NCBI GenBank assembly: GCA_902779875.1
Contig: CACZCX010000018.1
Coordinates: 26,908-90,907 of the forward strand
DNA length: 64,000 nt
Reading direction: 5' to 3'
From: an uncultured Bacteroidales bacterium
GTDB lineage: Bacteria > Bacteroidota > Bacteroidia > Bacteroidales > Bacteroidaceae
Below are positions 46,523 through 56,994 of this stretch, one piece after another. A program made the translations under genes and the position numbers. The notes beneath the pieces are model-generated. The model saw only the letters and a list, made by a program, of their open reading frames with translations, had not been told where the DNA came from and searched no databases. Each line of letters starts with the position of its first letter. Within the stretch, counting starts at the first letter, position 1.

Positions 46523-47086
46523 TTAGAACTCGTATACGAATCCGAACTTGAGAGCTGTGAAGTCTGCGTTCAGACCGAAGTTGTTCTTGTACTCACCCTT
46601 GGGATAGCCCTTGATCTCAGGATTGCTCATGTGTGAGTAGTAGAGTCCGTTGAATGTGGCAACAACCGAGAAATGATCCGACATCATGTAACGGATACCG
46701 GGCTGAACAAAAAATGCGAGTTCCCAGAAGTTGAATCCGCTGGGTGATACGATGCCGTAACTGAATCCACCCTGTACGAACATGTTGAAATTGCCCTCGG
46801 TGAGGAATGTATATCTGATGAACGGGGCGAATGTGAACTTGAACATCTGCTGGGTGTTCTTGTCTGCTCTGAAATACTTGGTGTCGTTGATACCTAAAGA
46901 AACTCCGAGCTCGAGATCGTCTTCAATCTCCATACCGAAAGCGGGCTGGAAATCAAAAATTCTGGCTTTGTTGTCGGTGTTATACAAAGAAGTGGTCTCA
47001 AAACCGAGTGAACCACTGAACCAATACTTAGCGTTAGCGGTCATGCATGTTGCTAAAGCAGCAATAACGAATAGAATCTTTTTCAT
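46523..47086 (-). CDS. Outer membrane beta-barrel protein (187 aa)
   Basis: Signal peptide MKKILFVIAALATCMTANA, then about 165 residues of alternating hydrophobic strands (WFSGSLGFETTSLY, LELGVSLGINDTK, FNMFVQGGFSYGI, FSVVATFNGLYYSH) ending in a barrel-type terminal strand ALKFGFVYEF with a C-terminal Phe. This is the outer-membrane-protein-beta-barrel pattern of eight-stranded porin-like proteins. No specific ligand is evident. It is monocistronic with its own terminator; the 246 nt to murF contain AT-rich sequence and no gene. Confidence 0.85.
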   Translation of the reverse strand: MKKILFVIAALATCMTANAKYWFSGSLGFETTSLYNTDNKARIFDFQPAFGMEIEDDLELGVSLGINDTKYFRADKNTQQMFKFTFAPFIRYTFLTEGNFNMFVQGGFSYGIVSPSGFNFWELAFFVQPGIRYMMSDHFSVVATFNGLYYSHMSNPEIKGYPKGEYKNNFGLNADFTALKFGFVYEF

Positions 47087-47317
47087 AATAGGATGATAAT
47101 TAGTTGTGAAAAAATATAGTCTTTTATAAATTATCGTTAGTTATATTCGTTTTGTGAGGCAAATGTAAGCGCTATTTGTTAAAGCACCAAAAAAAATCAA
47201 AAAAAATATACTCAGAGTGCACTTTTGACGGGCAATTGTGCGATTGATAGATGATAAAGAGAAATTCTGACAGAGAAAGATGAATATAAATTAGGTGCAT
47301 TATTGTCCTTAAATTGC

Positions 47318-47325
47318 TATTTTTG
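47318..47325 (+). promoter_or_regulatory. -7 element of murF
   Basis: TATTTTTG ends 7 nt before the murF ATG at 47333, so the mRNA should have almost no 5' leader. A -33 element at normal distance is not clear. Confidence 0.5.
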
Positions 47326-47332
47326 CGGTACT

Positions 47333-48637
47333 ATGACAGTTGAGGAACTTTACAGCAGATTTTTGGAGTCCGGAGGCGTAACGACCGACAGCCGCAAATG
47401 CGGGCCTGGACTCATTTTCTTTGCTCTCAAGGGTGAGCGTTTTGACGGTAACGAGTTTGTGCGCGGCGCTTTGGAACAGGGTTGCCCGCTGGCTGTCATG
47501 GATAATGGTTCGCTCTATGATCCTAATGACGGGAGGATGGTGCTGGTAGACAATGTACTTGCCACACTTCAGGCTCTGGCTGCTTATCACAGGCGCGCTT
47601 TGGGAACAAAAGTCATAGGAATAACGGGAACCAACGGCAAAACCACCACTAAGGAATTAACCTATGCGGTGATGAGCACTACTTATAATGTACTCTGTAC
47701 TCAAGGAAACCTGAACAACTCCATCGGAGTACCCCTTACGGTACTCGGACTTAATAAGGATCATGAGTACGCCATCGTGGAGATGGGTGCCAGCCACCCG
47801 GGCGATATTGACGAGCTGGTGGCCATAAGCCAGCCGGACTTCGGCCTCATTACAAACGTGGGCAAGGCACATCTGCTTGGATTCGGCTCCTTTGAGGGGG
47901 TTAAGAAAACCAAGGGTGAGCTTTACGACTGGCTCCGCGCACACGGCGGCACGGCTTTCGTGAACCGTGACAACCCCCATCTTATGGAGATGAGCAAGGG
48001 GCTGCCGCTTATAGGATACGGTAAGCCGGGTACAGCGGATGTCCTGGTTGAGGGCGAGGTGCTGGAGTGCAACCCGTATGTGAAACTGCGCTGGCGCAGT
48101 GAGGGCGGAGAGTGGCACACCGTACAGACCAACCTGATAGGTGCTTACAACGTGGATAACGTGCTGGCGGCCATCACGGTGGGTCTCAGGTTCGGGGTAT
48201 CGGAAGTGAAGGCATCGGAAGCGGTGGCACAGTATGAGCCCAGGAACAACCGTTCACAGCTTACGCGTACGGAACGCAACTGCCTGGTGGTCGATGCATA
48301 CAACGCCAACCCCACGAGCATGGCGGCGGCCATCGAGAACTTCTGTATGATAAAGGCCAGTGACAAGATGCTGATACTGGGCGATATGAGAGAACTCGGT
48401 GAGGCGTCGCGCCAGGAGCACGCCCGCATTGTGGAGCTGCTCAAGGAGAAGGGGTTCAAGTCAGTGTGGCTGGTGGGCCAGGAGTTCGCGGCGGTGGCCT
48501 CGGACAGCGGATTCCGCCTTTTTGCCGATGTGGACCAGGTGAACATGGAACTCGTAAAGGAGAAGGTGAGCGGCAAGACCATACTCATCAAGGGCTCCAA
48601 CGGTATAGGATTGACCAAATCATTAACCAATTTATAA
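47333..48637 (+). CDS. murF: UDP-MurNAc-tripeptide:D-Ala-D-Ala ligase MurF
   Basis: Last cytoplasmic Mur ligase, completing UDP-MurNAc-pentapeptide; it supplies substrate to MraY of the dcw cluster 30 kb away. ATP loop [27 protein letters not shown], and the C-terminal DAYNANPTSMAAAIENF and LGDMRELG motifs are diagnostic. The ATG at 47333 was chosen; an upstream in-frame TTG (47303) precedes the promoter element. Length 434. Confidence 0.95.
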   Translation: MTVEELYSRFLESGGVTTDSRKCGPGLIFFALKGERFDGNEFVRGALEQGCPLAVMDNGSLYDPNDGRMVLVDNVLATLQALAAYHRRALGTKVIGITGTNGKTTTKELTYAVMSTTYNVLCTQGNLNNSIGVPLTVLGLNKDHEYAIVEMGASHPGDIDELVAISQPDFGLITNVGKAHLLGFGSFEGVKKTKGELYDWLRAHGGTAFVNRDNPHLMEMSKGLPLIGYGKPGTADVLVEGEVLECNPYVKLRWRSEGGEWHTVQTNLIGAYNVDNVLAAITVGLRFGVSEVKASEAVAQYEPRNNRSQLTRTERNCLVVDAYNANPTSMAAAIENFCMIKASDKMLILGDMRELGEASRQEHARIVELLKEKGFKSVWLVGQEFAAVASDSGFRLFADVDQVNMELVKEKVSGKTILIKGSNGIGLTKSLTNL

Positions 48638-48638
48638 T

Positions 48639-49307
48639 ATGAAAAAAATAGTAGCTTTATTTGCATGTGTTCTTGTTTGCGGTATGATGTCCGCACAGTT
48701 GAAGGTCTCCGTAATGGGTGACTCCTACTCAACATTCACCGGTACTATGCCCAAGTATTATGACACATTCTATCCCAACCAGTTCTGCGGTGTTACAGAG
48801 CAGAGCCAGCAGTGGTGGGCTCAGGTGATCGAGAAGAACGGCTGGGTACTCGAGAAAAACGACTCATATTCAGGCAGTACCGTTTGCTGCCGCGGTTACA
48901 ATCATGATGACTATTCAGACCGTGCTTTCGTAAGCCGTCTGAACCGTATAGGTGCTCCTGACATCCTGTTCATATTCGGCGGTACCAATGACGACTGGAC
49001 ACACGAGCCTTTCGGTGACTACAAGTATTCAGACTGGACCAAGGAGGATCTCTATTTCTACCGTCCGGCCTTTGCATACCTGCTTCACAACCTCAAGGCT
49101 CTCTATCCCAATATGAAGATCTACTCTCTGCTCAACGACGGTATGTCAGATAACCTGGGCGAGTCCATGAGAGAGATCTGCAAGCACTACGGTGTACCCG
49201 TAATCGCTGTAGAAGGCATTGAGAAGCGTATGAATCACCCCACAGCTGCCGGTATGACCAAGATTGCCGAGCAGATTCAGGCTTTCCTGGACGCTGAGAA
49301 GAAGTGA
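48639..49307 (+). CDS. Secreted SGNH/GDSL-type hydrolase
   Basis: 222 residues with signal peptide MKKIVALFACVLVCGMMSA. SGNH blocks: VSVMGDSYSTF (catalytic Ser in block I), FGGTNDDW (block III Asn), and NHPTAAGMTKIAEQI (block V His). The expected substrate is an ester, for example an acetylated sugar; not determinable. It lies 1 nt after murF and overlaps folP by 4 nt, so it is cotranscribed with both. Confidence 0.85.
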   Translation: MKKIVALFACVLVCGMMSAQLKVSVMGDSYSTFTGTMPKYYDTFYPNQFCGVTEQSQQWWAQVIEKNGWVLEKNDSYSGSTVCCRGYNHDDYSDRAFVSRLNRIGAPDILFIFGGTNDDWTHEPFGDYKYSDWTKEDLYFYRPAFAYLLHNLKALYPNMKIYSLLNDGMSDNLGESMREICKHYGVPVIAVEGIEKRMNHPTAAGMTKIAEQIQAFLDAEKK

Positions 49308-50080
49308 ACATGACGCGTATAATGGGAATTGTCAACGTGACCCCTGACTCCTTCTGGAGCGGGTCACGTGTGCAGGATAAGCAGACTCTCCGTGAGCGTG
49401 TCCGCACCATGATTTCCCAAGGTGCCGATGCCATAGACATCGGTGGTTGCTCCACTCGCCCGAATGCCGTGCAGGCCTCAGAGAAAGAGGAGATGGAACG
49501 GCTCGAGTGGGGGCTTGATGCAATCAGGGAGGAGTTTCCCGACTTGTTGTTATCGGTCGATACCTACCGTCCGCGTATTGCCGAGCGTTGCATACGCGAT
49601 TGGAAGGTTGACATAATCAACGATGTGTACGGGGGCAATGACGAGATGTACCGTGTGCTGGCTGATACCGGCGTGCAGTACGTGCTCATGTGGTCGGAGG
49701 ATATAAAGGAGGATCCCGTAGGGGAGATGATGTCTTTCTTTAAGGAGAGATTGCAGATAATCAAAAAATCCGGTGTGGATGTGGACCGTAAGGTTATACT
49801 CGATCCCGGATACGGTTTTGGAAAGACGGTAGGACAGAACTACACGGTGCTGGCTCATCAGGCTGAGTTGCGTGAGTTCGGCCTGCCCATACTGTCGGCC
49901 CTTTCCCGTAAGTCGATGGCCTGGAAGTTGCTGGGAATCACTCCAGCCGACGCTCTCCCGGCAACCATCGCGCTGGATACCGTGGCCATCATGAACGGAG
50001 CCGACTGGATCCGTGTCCATGATGTACTCGAAGCCGTCCATACCGTCAGACTGATGAATGCGTTAAACGAAAACGGATAG
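49304..50080 (+). CDS. folP: Dihydropteroate synthase
   Basis: Condenses 6-hydroxymethyl-dihydropterin pyrophosphate with p-aminobenzoate in folate synthesis; target of sulfonamides. Signature motifs RIMGIVNVTPDSF at the N-terminus, GADAIDIGGCSTRPNA, DIINDVYGG and LDPGYGFGKTVGQN are intact. Start is GTG 49304 (overlapping the previous stop) or ATG 49310; the N-terminus is short in either case. cdaA follows after 5 nt. Confidence 0.95.
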   Translation: MNMTRIMGIVNVTPDSFWSGSRVQDKQTLRERVRTMISQGADAIDIGGCSTRPNAVQASEKEEMERLEWGLDAIREEFPDLLLSVDTYRPRIAERCIRDWKVDIINDVYGGNDEMYRVLADTGVQYVLMWSEDIKEDPVGEMMSFFKERLQIIKKSGVDVDRKVILDPGYGFGKTVGQNYTVLAHQAELREFGLPILSALSRKSMAWKLLGITPADALPATIALDTVAIMNGADWIRVHDVLEAVHTVRLMNALNENG

Positions 50081-50085
50081 AAACT

Positions 50086-50862
50086 ATGATTGACTACTTT
50101 GTCTCGTTCGGCATCAAGGATATAGTCGACGTATTGTGCGTCTCACTGCTCCTGTTCTATCTCTACAAACTGATGAAGAGAACAGGTTCACTGAATATGT
50201 TTATCGGAATCCTGGTATTCATATTCGTGTGGATAATAGTATCTCAGGTACTTAAGATGCAACTGCTCGGTGCCGTGCTTGACAAATTGGTCGATGTGGG
50301 CGTGATTGCCCTGATCGTGCTGTTTGCCGATGACATACGTCATTTCTTCCGTGACATCGGTACGTCAACGCGTACCCGTAAGGTCATTCACTGGCTGTCA
50401 CGCCGCCACCACGTCAAGGGTGACGTGAGCAAGTGGGAGCCTGTGGTCAAGGCCTGCGAGAGCATGAGCCGTCACAAGCAGGGTGCCCTGATTGTGATAG
50501 GTCAGAGTGACGAACTGCATGATGTTATGGCCAGCGGCGAACAGGTGAACGGTAATATCAACCAGCTTCTCATAGAGAATATCTTCTTTAAGAACAGCCC
50601 GCTTCATGACGGTGCCATGATAATTGTGGGAGACCGTATCGAGGCTGCCTCCTGCATACTTCCGGTGTCACAGTCGGAGGATCTGCCCAAGTCGTTCGGC
50701 CTGCGTCACAGGTCGGCCATGGGTATCGCCGAGAAGACCAATGCCGTGGCAGTGGTCGTATCGGAAGAGACGGGTCAGATATCGGGCTTCCATAAGGGCT
50801 CTTTCCAGCGTAATCTGACAGCAGAGGACCTGCTCAGATACCTGGTGGAGAATGTCCGATAA
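50086..50862 (+). CDS. cdaA: Diadenylate cyclase CdaA (c-di-AMP synthase)
   Basis: Membrane-bound DisA_N domain protein making cyclic di-AMP from ATP. Three N-terminal membrane helices (residues about 12-85) precede the cyclase domain with the D-G-A motif in NSPLHDGAMIIVGDRI and the R-H-R motif in GLRHRSAMGI. Length 258. Linkage to folP is a known Bacteroidetes arrangement. It is the only second-messenger enzyme recognised in the window. Confidence 0.94.
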   Translation: MIDYFVSFGIKDIVDVLCVSLLLFYLYKLMKRTGSLNMFIGILVFIFVWIIVSQVLKMQLLGAVLDKLVDVGVIALIVLFADDIRHFFRDIGTSTRTRKVIHWLSRRHHVKGDVSKWEPVVKACESMSRHKQGALIVIGQSDELHDVMASGEQVNGNINQLLIENIFFKNSPLHDGAMIIVGDRIEAASCILPVSQSEDLPKSFGLRHRSAMGIAEKTNAVAVVVSEETGQISGFHKGSFQRNLTAEDLLRYLVENVR

Positions 50863-50883
50863 GATATCTATTTATAGTTATAG

Positions 50884-50943
50884 TGCCAAACTGTCAGCAT
50901 GGGTGTGACACATTGCCCCATCTGGCGGTTTGGCATATTTTTG
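50884..50943 (+). promoter_or_regulatory. cdaA terminator overlapping the groES-groEL promoter
   Basis: A long imperfect hairpin (GCCAAAC 50884-50890 with GTTTGGC 50928-50934, inner CAG.ATGGG with CCCAT.CTG) followed by ATATTTTT forms a terminator. The same bases contain TTG (50913-50915), 20 nt, TATTTTTG (50936-50943), a good promoter for groES with a leader of about 60 nt. No CIRCE element was seen. Confidence 0.65.
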
Positions 50944-51007
50944 GCTCATACCTTATTGCCCGATTAGGGGCTTTGGCACGAAACAAATAACTAAAAACAA
51001 TACAGAA

Positions 51008-51283
51008 ATGAACATCAAACCGTTAGCAGACCGCGTTCTGATTCTCCCCGCTGCAGCTGAGGAGAAGACAATCGGGGGTATCATCATCCCTGACACAGCA
51101 AAAGAGAAACCCCTCAAGGGTGAGGTTATAGCCGTAGGCGGCGGCACCAAGGATGAGGCAATGGTACTCAAGAAAGGTGACCAGGTACTTTACGGCAAGT
51201 ACTCAGGTACTGAGATTGAAGTTGAGGGAGCTAAATATCTGATTATGCGCCAGAGCGATGTCCTGGCTGTGGTTGAAAAATAA
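51008..51283 (+). CDS. groES: Co-chaperonin GroES
   Basis: 91-residue lid of the GroEL chaperonin. [12 protein letters not shown] at the start and [13 protein letters not shown] in the mobile loop region identify it. ATG 51008 was chosen; a longer in-frame start would lie upstream of the transcription start. groEL follows after 15 nt. Confidence 0.97.
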   Translation: MNIKPLADRVLILPAAAEEKTIGGIIIPDTAKEKPLKGEVIAVGGGTKDEAMVLKKGDQVLYGKYSGTEIEVEGAKYLIMRQSDVLAVVEK

Positions 51284-51286
51284 TAA

Positions 51287-52936
<1,650 letters not shown>

Positions 52937-52957
52937 TCCTGCTCAAACATAAAAGAG

Positions 52958-52996
52958 AGAGATGGTTCCGGACTCCGGAATCATCTTTCTTTTTTG
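52958..52996 (+). terminator. Terminator after groEL
   Basis: Stem of about 12 bp with G-T pairs (52958-52970 with 52976-52988, core GGTTCCG / CGGAATC) followed by T-rich TTTCTTTTTT. Confidence 0.7.
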
Positions 52997-53024
52997 TCGG
53001 ACCTCCTATATGGGGGATTTTTTG

Positions 53025-53032
53025 TAGTTTCG
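53025..53032 (+). promoter_or_regulatory. -7 element upstream of lipoprotein hydrolase
   Basis: TAGTTTCG, variant of TAnnTTTG, 27 nt before the chosen ATG; it places the transcription start downstream of an alternative in-frame GTG at 52994. Confidence 0.5.
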
Positions 53033-53059
53033 CGGAAAATATCAGTAACAGTTACGGTA

Positions 53060-54325
53060 ATGAACAAGTCTCTTTTATCAATTGTTACACTGTCATTTCT
53101 CACACTCTCCTGCCAGTCGGATTACGAGCCCGGCATCAGGAGCTACCAGAGTGTGGGTGACTGGGGTTATATGATTGACTCCATCGATATAACCGTGCCT
53201 GACAAGTCTGTACTTAAAGGGCTGGAGGCTCAGGATTTTGAGCTTACCGGCAACACCTACGGAACTCCCTATGACCCGTCTACCGGTGAGTTCGCCCAGG
53301 ACTATACCGATGATGATATACAGGTCTCGATTGACCGTAACCGCCTAAGGGTGAAATTCCGTCCGTTCCGTGCCGAGGGCCGTCTGGGTCAGAACTTCCG
53401 CTCCGTTCCATGGGAACTCAAATGTGAGAAGGCCGGTCTTACCGTTACTGCCAAGGATATAACGGAGAGCTCCACCGCCATAATAGACGACTGCATCAAG
53501 GGCAGTTTTACCTATGCCGGACTGACCCGTGAGTATATGCTCTGGTTGCCCAAGGATGAGAATGGCCAGATTATGAAGAACGTGCCGCTGCTGGTATGGC
53601 AGATAGGCGGAGGTGAGTATAACAAGCCCCTGGTGGAGACCATCGTGGCCAACCGCGGCCTCACCGCTCTGCCTGAGAAAGGCGTAAAGTGCGCCACTCT
53701 GGAGTTCGCGCTTGCCAATGAGAATTACTCGTACAGTGCTTCGCTGTATCCCGATAAGATAAAGCTTATAGACCGTAACAACGCCCTGCAGATGGCTTTC
53801 ATAGACAGCCTGATCGCTCAGGGTATAGTTGACGGTGACCGTCTGTTCTGCGCCGGAGCAAGCAGCGGCGGCGGATGCACCATGCGTTTCATGATGCAGT
53901 TCGCAGACCGTTTCAAGGCTGCCATCCCGTGCTGTGCCATGGATCCGATTGTTCCTATCCACAGGGTGCAGGAGAGATATGACGGACAGTTCCTGGATGA
54001 TGTCGTAAAGGCCTTCCAGGGTGATGTCTACAGATGGGACGGTACAGAGATGGTGCCCTCAAAGATCGATCTCGAGGCATTCCTCTCCACTCCGCTCTAT
54101 TTTGTTCATGCCGAAGATGACCAGACCTGCAAGGTCATAAGTTCATACGTATATTTTAATGCCAGAAAGAAATTGGGAGCCAAGGATGACAGACTCAAGG
54201 TTTATTCCGATTCATACATGAAGAAGTTCGGTGTAGGCGGTATGCTGAACCACTTCTCATGGGTGACTCTGCTCGATGACTATTCAGAGGGTTCTGCCAT
54301 GGATTGGCTGCTCAGACAGTTATAA
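53060..54325 (+). CDS. Lipoprotein alpha/beta hydrolase (CE1/PHB-depolymerase-like esterase)
   Basis: 421 residues. Lipoprotein signal with lipobox LTLSC (Cys18), an N-terminal beta domain of about 140 residues (possibly Ig-like), then a hydrolase domain: REYMLWLPKDENG, oxyanion region VWQIGGGEY, nucleophile S268 in GASSGG, acid region VHAEDDQT and histidine in LNHFSWV. The layout matches secreted esterases of the feruloyl esterase/PHB depolymerase type. Exported polysaccharide-ester cleavage is plausible, not proven. purN follows after 5 nt. Confidence 0.82.
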   Translation: MNKSLLSIVTLSFLTLSCQSDYEPGIRSYQSVGDWGYMIDSIDITVPDKSVLKGLEAQDFELTGNTYGTPYDPSTGEFAQDYTDDDIQVSIDRNRLRVKFRPFRAEGRLGQNFRSVPWELKCEKAGLTVTAKDITESSTAIIDDCIKGSFTYAGLTREYMLWLPKDENGQIMKNVPLLVWQIGGGEYNKPLVETIVANRGLTALPEKGVKCATLEFALANENYSYSASLYPDKIKLIDRNNALQMAFIDSLIAQGIVDGDRLFCAGASSGGGCTMRFMMQFADRFKAAIPCCAMDPIVPIHRVQERYDGQFLDDVVKAFQGDVYRWDGTEMVPSKIDLEAFLSTPLYFVHAEDDQTCKVISSYVYFNARKKLGAKDDRLKVYSDSYMKKFGVGGMLNHFSWVTLLDDYSEGSAMDWLLRQL

Positions 54326-54330
54326 TTTAA

Positions 54331-55002
54331 ATGATAAAACTTGCTATATTGGCGTCAGCTAACGGAACTAACGCCCAGGCCATAATAGAGGCTGTACGTG
54401 AGGGAAGGCTGGATGCCAGGATTGAGGTAGTTCTTACCAATAAGGAGGATGCGGGTGTGATAGAGAGAGCCCGCAGGTTCGGGGTACCGGTGGAGATAAT
54501 ACCGTCCAAGGGACACCGAAACCGTGCTGAGTATGATGGACTGGTAGTTGAGGCACTGCGTAAATATGATGTCGATACAATCGCGCTTGCCGGTTGGATG
54601 CGCATATTGAGCGAGGTGTTCGTAAACGCCTATCAGGGGAGGATCCTGAATCTGCACCCGGCGTTGCTGCCCAGTTTCAAGGGCGCCACAGCCATAGCCG
54701 ATGCTTACGAGCACGGTGTGAGGGTGACAGGCTGTTCCGTTCATCTGGTAACCCCGGAGCTCGATGCAGGTCCGGTCATAATCCAGGCTGCAGTCCCCGT
54801 GAACGGAACGGTCGATGAACTGGAGGCCCAGATACACCGTATGGAACACCTCATATTCCCGCAGGCGCTCCAGTGGTACGCCGAGGGTAGGATATCGGTC
54901 GATGGCCATAAGGTCATCCTGGCTCCTGCCAAGGGTGAGGTTAAAAAGATTGATTACACCCAAGGGTGTCTGGTTTCACCGGCACTTGAGGAAAAGATTT
55001 GA
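54331..55002 (+). CDS. purN: Phosphoribosylglycinamide formyltransferase PurN
   Basis: Third step of de novo purine synthesis: formyl transfer from 10-formyl-THF to GAR. LAILASANGTNAQAII, the active-site ILNLHPALLPSFKGATA with its Asn and His, and TPELDAGPVI with the catalytic Asp are conserved. The 223-residue length is slightly above E. coli PurN because of a C-terminal tail. It uses folate cofactor produced downstream of FolP. deoD follows after 3 nt. Confidence 0.94.
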   Translation: MIKLAILASANGTNAQAIIEAVREGRLDARIEVVLTNKEDAGVIERARRFGVPVEIIPSKGHRNRAEYDGLVVEALRKYDVDTIALAGWMRILSEVFVNAYQGRILNLHPALLPSFKGATAIADAYEHGVRVTGCSVHLVTPELDAGPVIIQAAVPVNGTVDELEAQIHRMEHLIFPQALQWYAEGRISVDGHKVILAPAKGEVKKIDYTQGCLVSPALEEKI

Positions 55003-55005
55003 GAT

Positions 55006-55719
55006 ATGAGCAGACAAGATGTCCCGTCGGCACATATATCGGCACAATACGACGATATAGCCAAGACTGTGATAATGTGTGGTGACCCGTTACGCGCCAA
55101 GTTCATTGCCGAGAAGTACCTGGAGAATCCGGTCCTTTTCAATGAAATCCGCGGTATGCTTGGATATACCGGATTCTATAAAGGCAAGCGTGTCTCGGTG
55201 ATGGGACACGGAATGGGTATCCCTTCGATAGGAATCTATTCATATGAGCTGTTCAACTTCTATGATGTGGAGCGCATCATAAGGGTAGGTACCGCCGGAG
55301 CCCTGACCGACAGCATGAAGATAGGCGATATGCTGTTCGCACAGGCTGCATGCACGGACTCAGACTACGGACATCAGTACGGTTTCCCCGCACGTTTTGC
55401 CCCTATAGCCGATTTCGGACTGCTTGAGGATGCCGTCCGCGTGGCCCGCGAGAACAATTTCGAGTTCCAGGTAGGCAATATCTACTCGGCCGATGTGTTC
55501 TATGACGAGTCTGACAAGCAGATGAAGTGGGGTAAGTTCGGCGTGAAAGCTGTGGAGATGGAGTCATCGGGACTCTACATAAACGCTGCCGCTGCGGGAA
55601 AGAAAGCACTTACCATCTGCACCATATCGGACCAGCTGGTTCACCGCAAATACGCTACGACCGAGGAACGCCGCACCAGCTTTACCAACATGATGAAAGT
55701 CGCACTTGAAATAGCTTGA
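55006..55719 (+). CDS. deoD: Purine-nucleoside phosphorylase DeoD
   Basis: Hexameric purine nucleoside phosphorylase, 237 residues: salvage of purine nucleosides. GDPLRAKFIAEKYL near the N-terminus (phosphate site), VSVMGHGMGIPSIGIYSYEL, IRVGTAGAL and VEMESSGLY (ribose site) are conserved. Genomic link with purN makes purine-metabolism sense. The next gene starts 2 nt later. Confidence 0.95.
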   Translation: MSRQDVPSAHISAQYDDIAKTVIMCGDPLRAKFIAEKYLENPVLFNEIRGMLGYTGFYKGKRVSVMGHGMGIPSIGIYSYELFNFYDVERIIRVGTAGALTDSMKIGDMLFAQAACTDSDYGHQYGFPARFAPIADFGLLEDAVRVARENNFEFQVGNIYSADVFYDESDKQMKWGKFGVKAVEMESSGLYINAAAAGKKALTICTISDQLVHRKYATTEERRTSFTNMMKVALEIA

Positions 55720-55721
55720 TT

Positions 55722-56153
55722 ATGAAAACCTTAAGGACTATCAGCCTGATTGCCTTGGCGGCATTGCTATTGATTGCCGTCGGCTGCGAGAAAGAGGAAT
55801 ATGCGGAACCTCCTGTTTACGGAAAGATCTATTGTGACAAGGAGCATCCCGTTGTAGGCGATACGGTAAAGCTTTATGTCAAGATTGACAAGCAGGGAAA
55901 CCGCATAAACAGTGCCGAATACCGCTGGAAGATACGTAATGACGCAGGTACAAGCGAGTTTTCACAGAGGGTTTTCCGCAACAGCGGACAGAAATCACTC
56001 ACTGCCCAGCCTACCCTGACATGGGTCGTTAAGGATTGGGGTGACAATTATATCACGTTGACAGCCACATTCAGCTATACCATGGGTGATGTCAATTCCG
56101 TGATGAAGGGTAGCGCTTACGTATCGGGCGCTATCAAGACATATTCTAAATAA
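55722..56153 (+). CDS. Small lipoprotein of unknown function (143 aa)
   Basis: Lipoprotein signal MKTLRTISLIALAALLLIAVGC (Cys near 22) then about 120 residues with an all-beta, Ig- or PKD-like strand pattern (HPVVGDTVKLYVKI, SAEYRWKIRNDAG, NYITLTATFSYTMG). Function unknown. Start ATG 55722 is preferred over an upstream TTG at 55716. It lies between deoD (2 nt) and prmC (10 nt), apparently in the same transcript. Confidence 0.78.
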   Translation: MKTLRTISLIALAALLLIAVGCEKEEYAEPPVYGKIYCDKEHPVVGDTVKLYVKIDKQGNRINSAEYRWKIRNDAGTSEFSQRVFRNSGQKSLTAQPTLTWVVKDWGDNYITLTATFSYTMGDVNSVMKGSAYVSGAIKTYSK

Positions 56154-56163
56154 GAATCCTACT

Positions 56164-56994
56164 ATGAGAGCGGTTCTCAGGCGCATTGACCAGGCACTGG
56201 AGGCTCTTTATGAGCCGGGTGAGCTGGAGACCGTCAAGAAGGCGCTGTCGCTGGAACTGCTCGGAATCAGTGAACTTACATATTTTACCAGGGAGGCTCT
56301 GCCTGCTGACAGGCAGCGTGACCTTATGCTGGACGCTGCGCTCGCACGTCTTGCCCAGGGTGAGCCGCTCCAGTATGTGATAGGCTCCACTCCGTTCTGC
56401 GGCCTTACCTTCAAGGTCGATAAGCGTGTCCTCATACCGCGCCCCGAGACAGCTGAGCTGGTTGAGTGGGTGGCAGAGGAATCGGCTTCCAGTGGTTCGC
56501 TGCTGGATATAGGAACCGGTAGCGGATGCATAGCCATAACCCTGGCACACAGGCTCCCCGCCTGGAAGGTGCAGGGCTGGGACATAAGCGACGGAGCGCT
56601 TGAGGTGGCCTGTGAGAACAACCGCATTAACCATACACATGTAACATTCAGCAAGGTCGATGTACTGTCTGAGCCGACTATAGGGGGCCTTGACGTGATT
56701 GTGAGCAATCCGCCCTATGTCATGGAATCGGAACGGTCCGGTATGGAGAGCACCGTCCTGGATCATGAGCCCCACCTGGCCCTGTTCGTCAAGGACAGTG
56801 ATCCGCTGGTTTTCTACAGGGCCATTGCCCGTCTTGGTCTCAAGGCTCTTAATCCCGGAGGCCGTCTCTATTTTGAAATAAACCCGCTCAAGGCAAGTGA
56901 GATGCAGCAGATGCTTATTGAGACGGGATACCATAATGTTGAAACCCGCAGCGACATATTCGGAAAGCTGCGCATGATAAAAGCTATACTATGA
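56164..56994 (+). CDS. prmC: Release factor glutamine methyltransferase PrmC
   Basis: Methylates the GGQ glutamine of peptide-chain release factors using SAM. N-terminal helical domain, then LIPRPETAELVEW, LLDIGTGSGCIAI (SAM loop) and the catalytic VSNPPYVMESE. Length 276. Its last 4 nt overlap recX (ATGA). Confidence 0.95.
   Translation: MRAVLRRIDQALEALYEPGELETVKKALSLELLGISELTYFTREALPADRQRDLMLDAALARLAQGEPLQYVIGSTPFCGLTFKVDKRVLIPRPETAELVEWVAEESASSGSLLDIGTGSGCIAITLAHRLPAWKVQGWDISDGALEVACENNRINHTHVTFSKVDVLSEPTIGGLDVIVSNPPYVMESERSGMESTVLDHEPHLALFVKDSDPLVFYRAIARLGLKALNPGGRLYFEINPLKASEMQQMLIETGYHNVETRSDIFGKLRMIKAIL

Noticed and set aside
50884-50934. CIRCE heat-shock operator
   Set aside because: The inverted repeat does not match TTAGCACTC-N9-GAGTGCTAA.
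50930-50946. Sigma-54 type -24/-12 promoter upstream of groES (GG, 10 nt, GC)
   Set aside because: The same bases fit the housekeeping consensus TTG-N20-TATTTTTG better, and the -12 part is imperfect.
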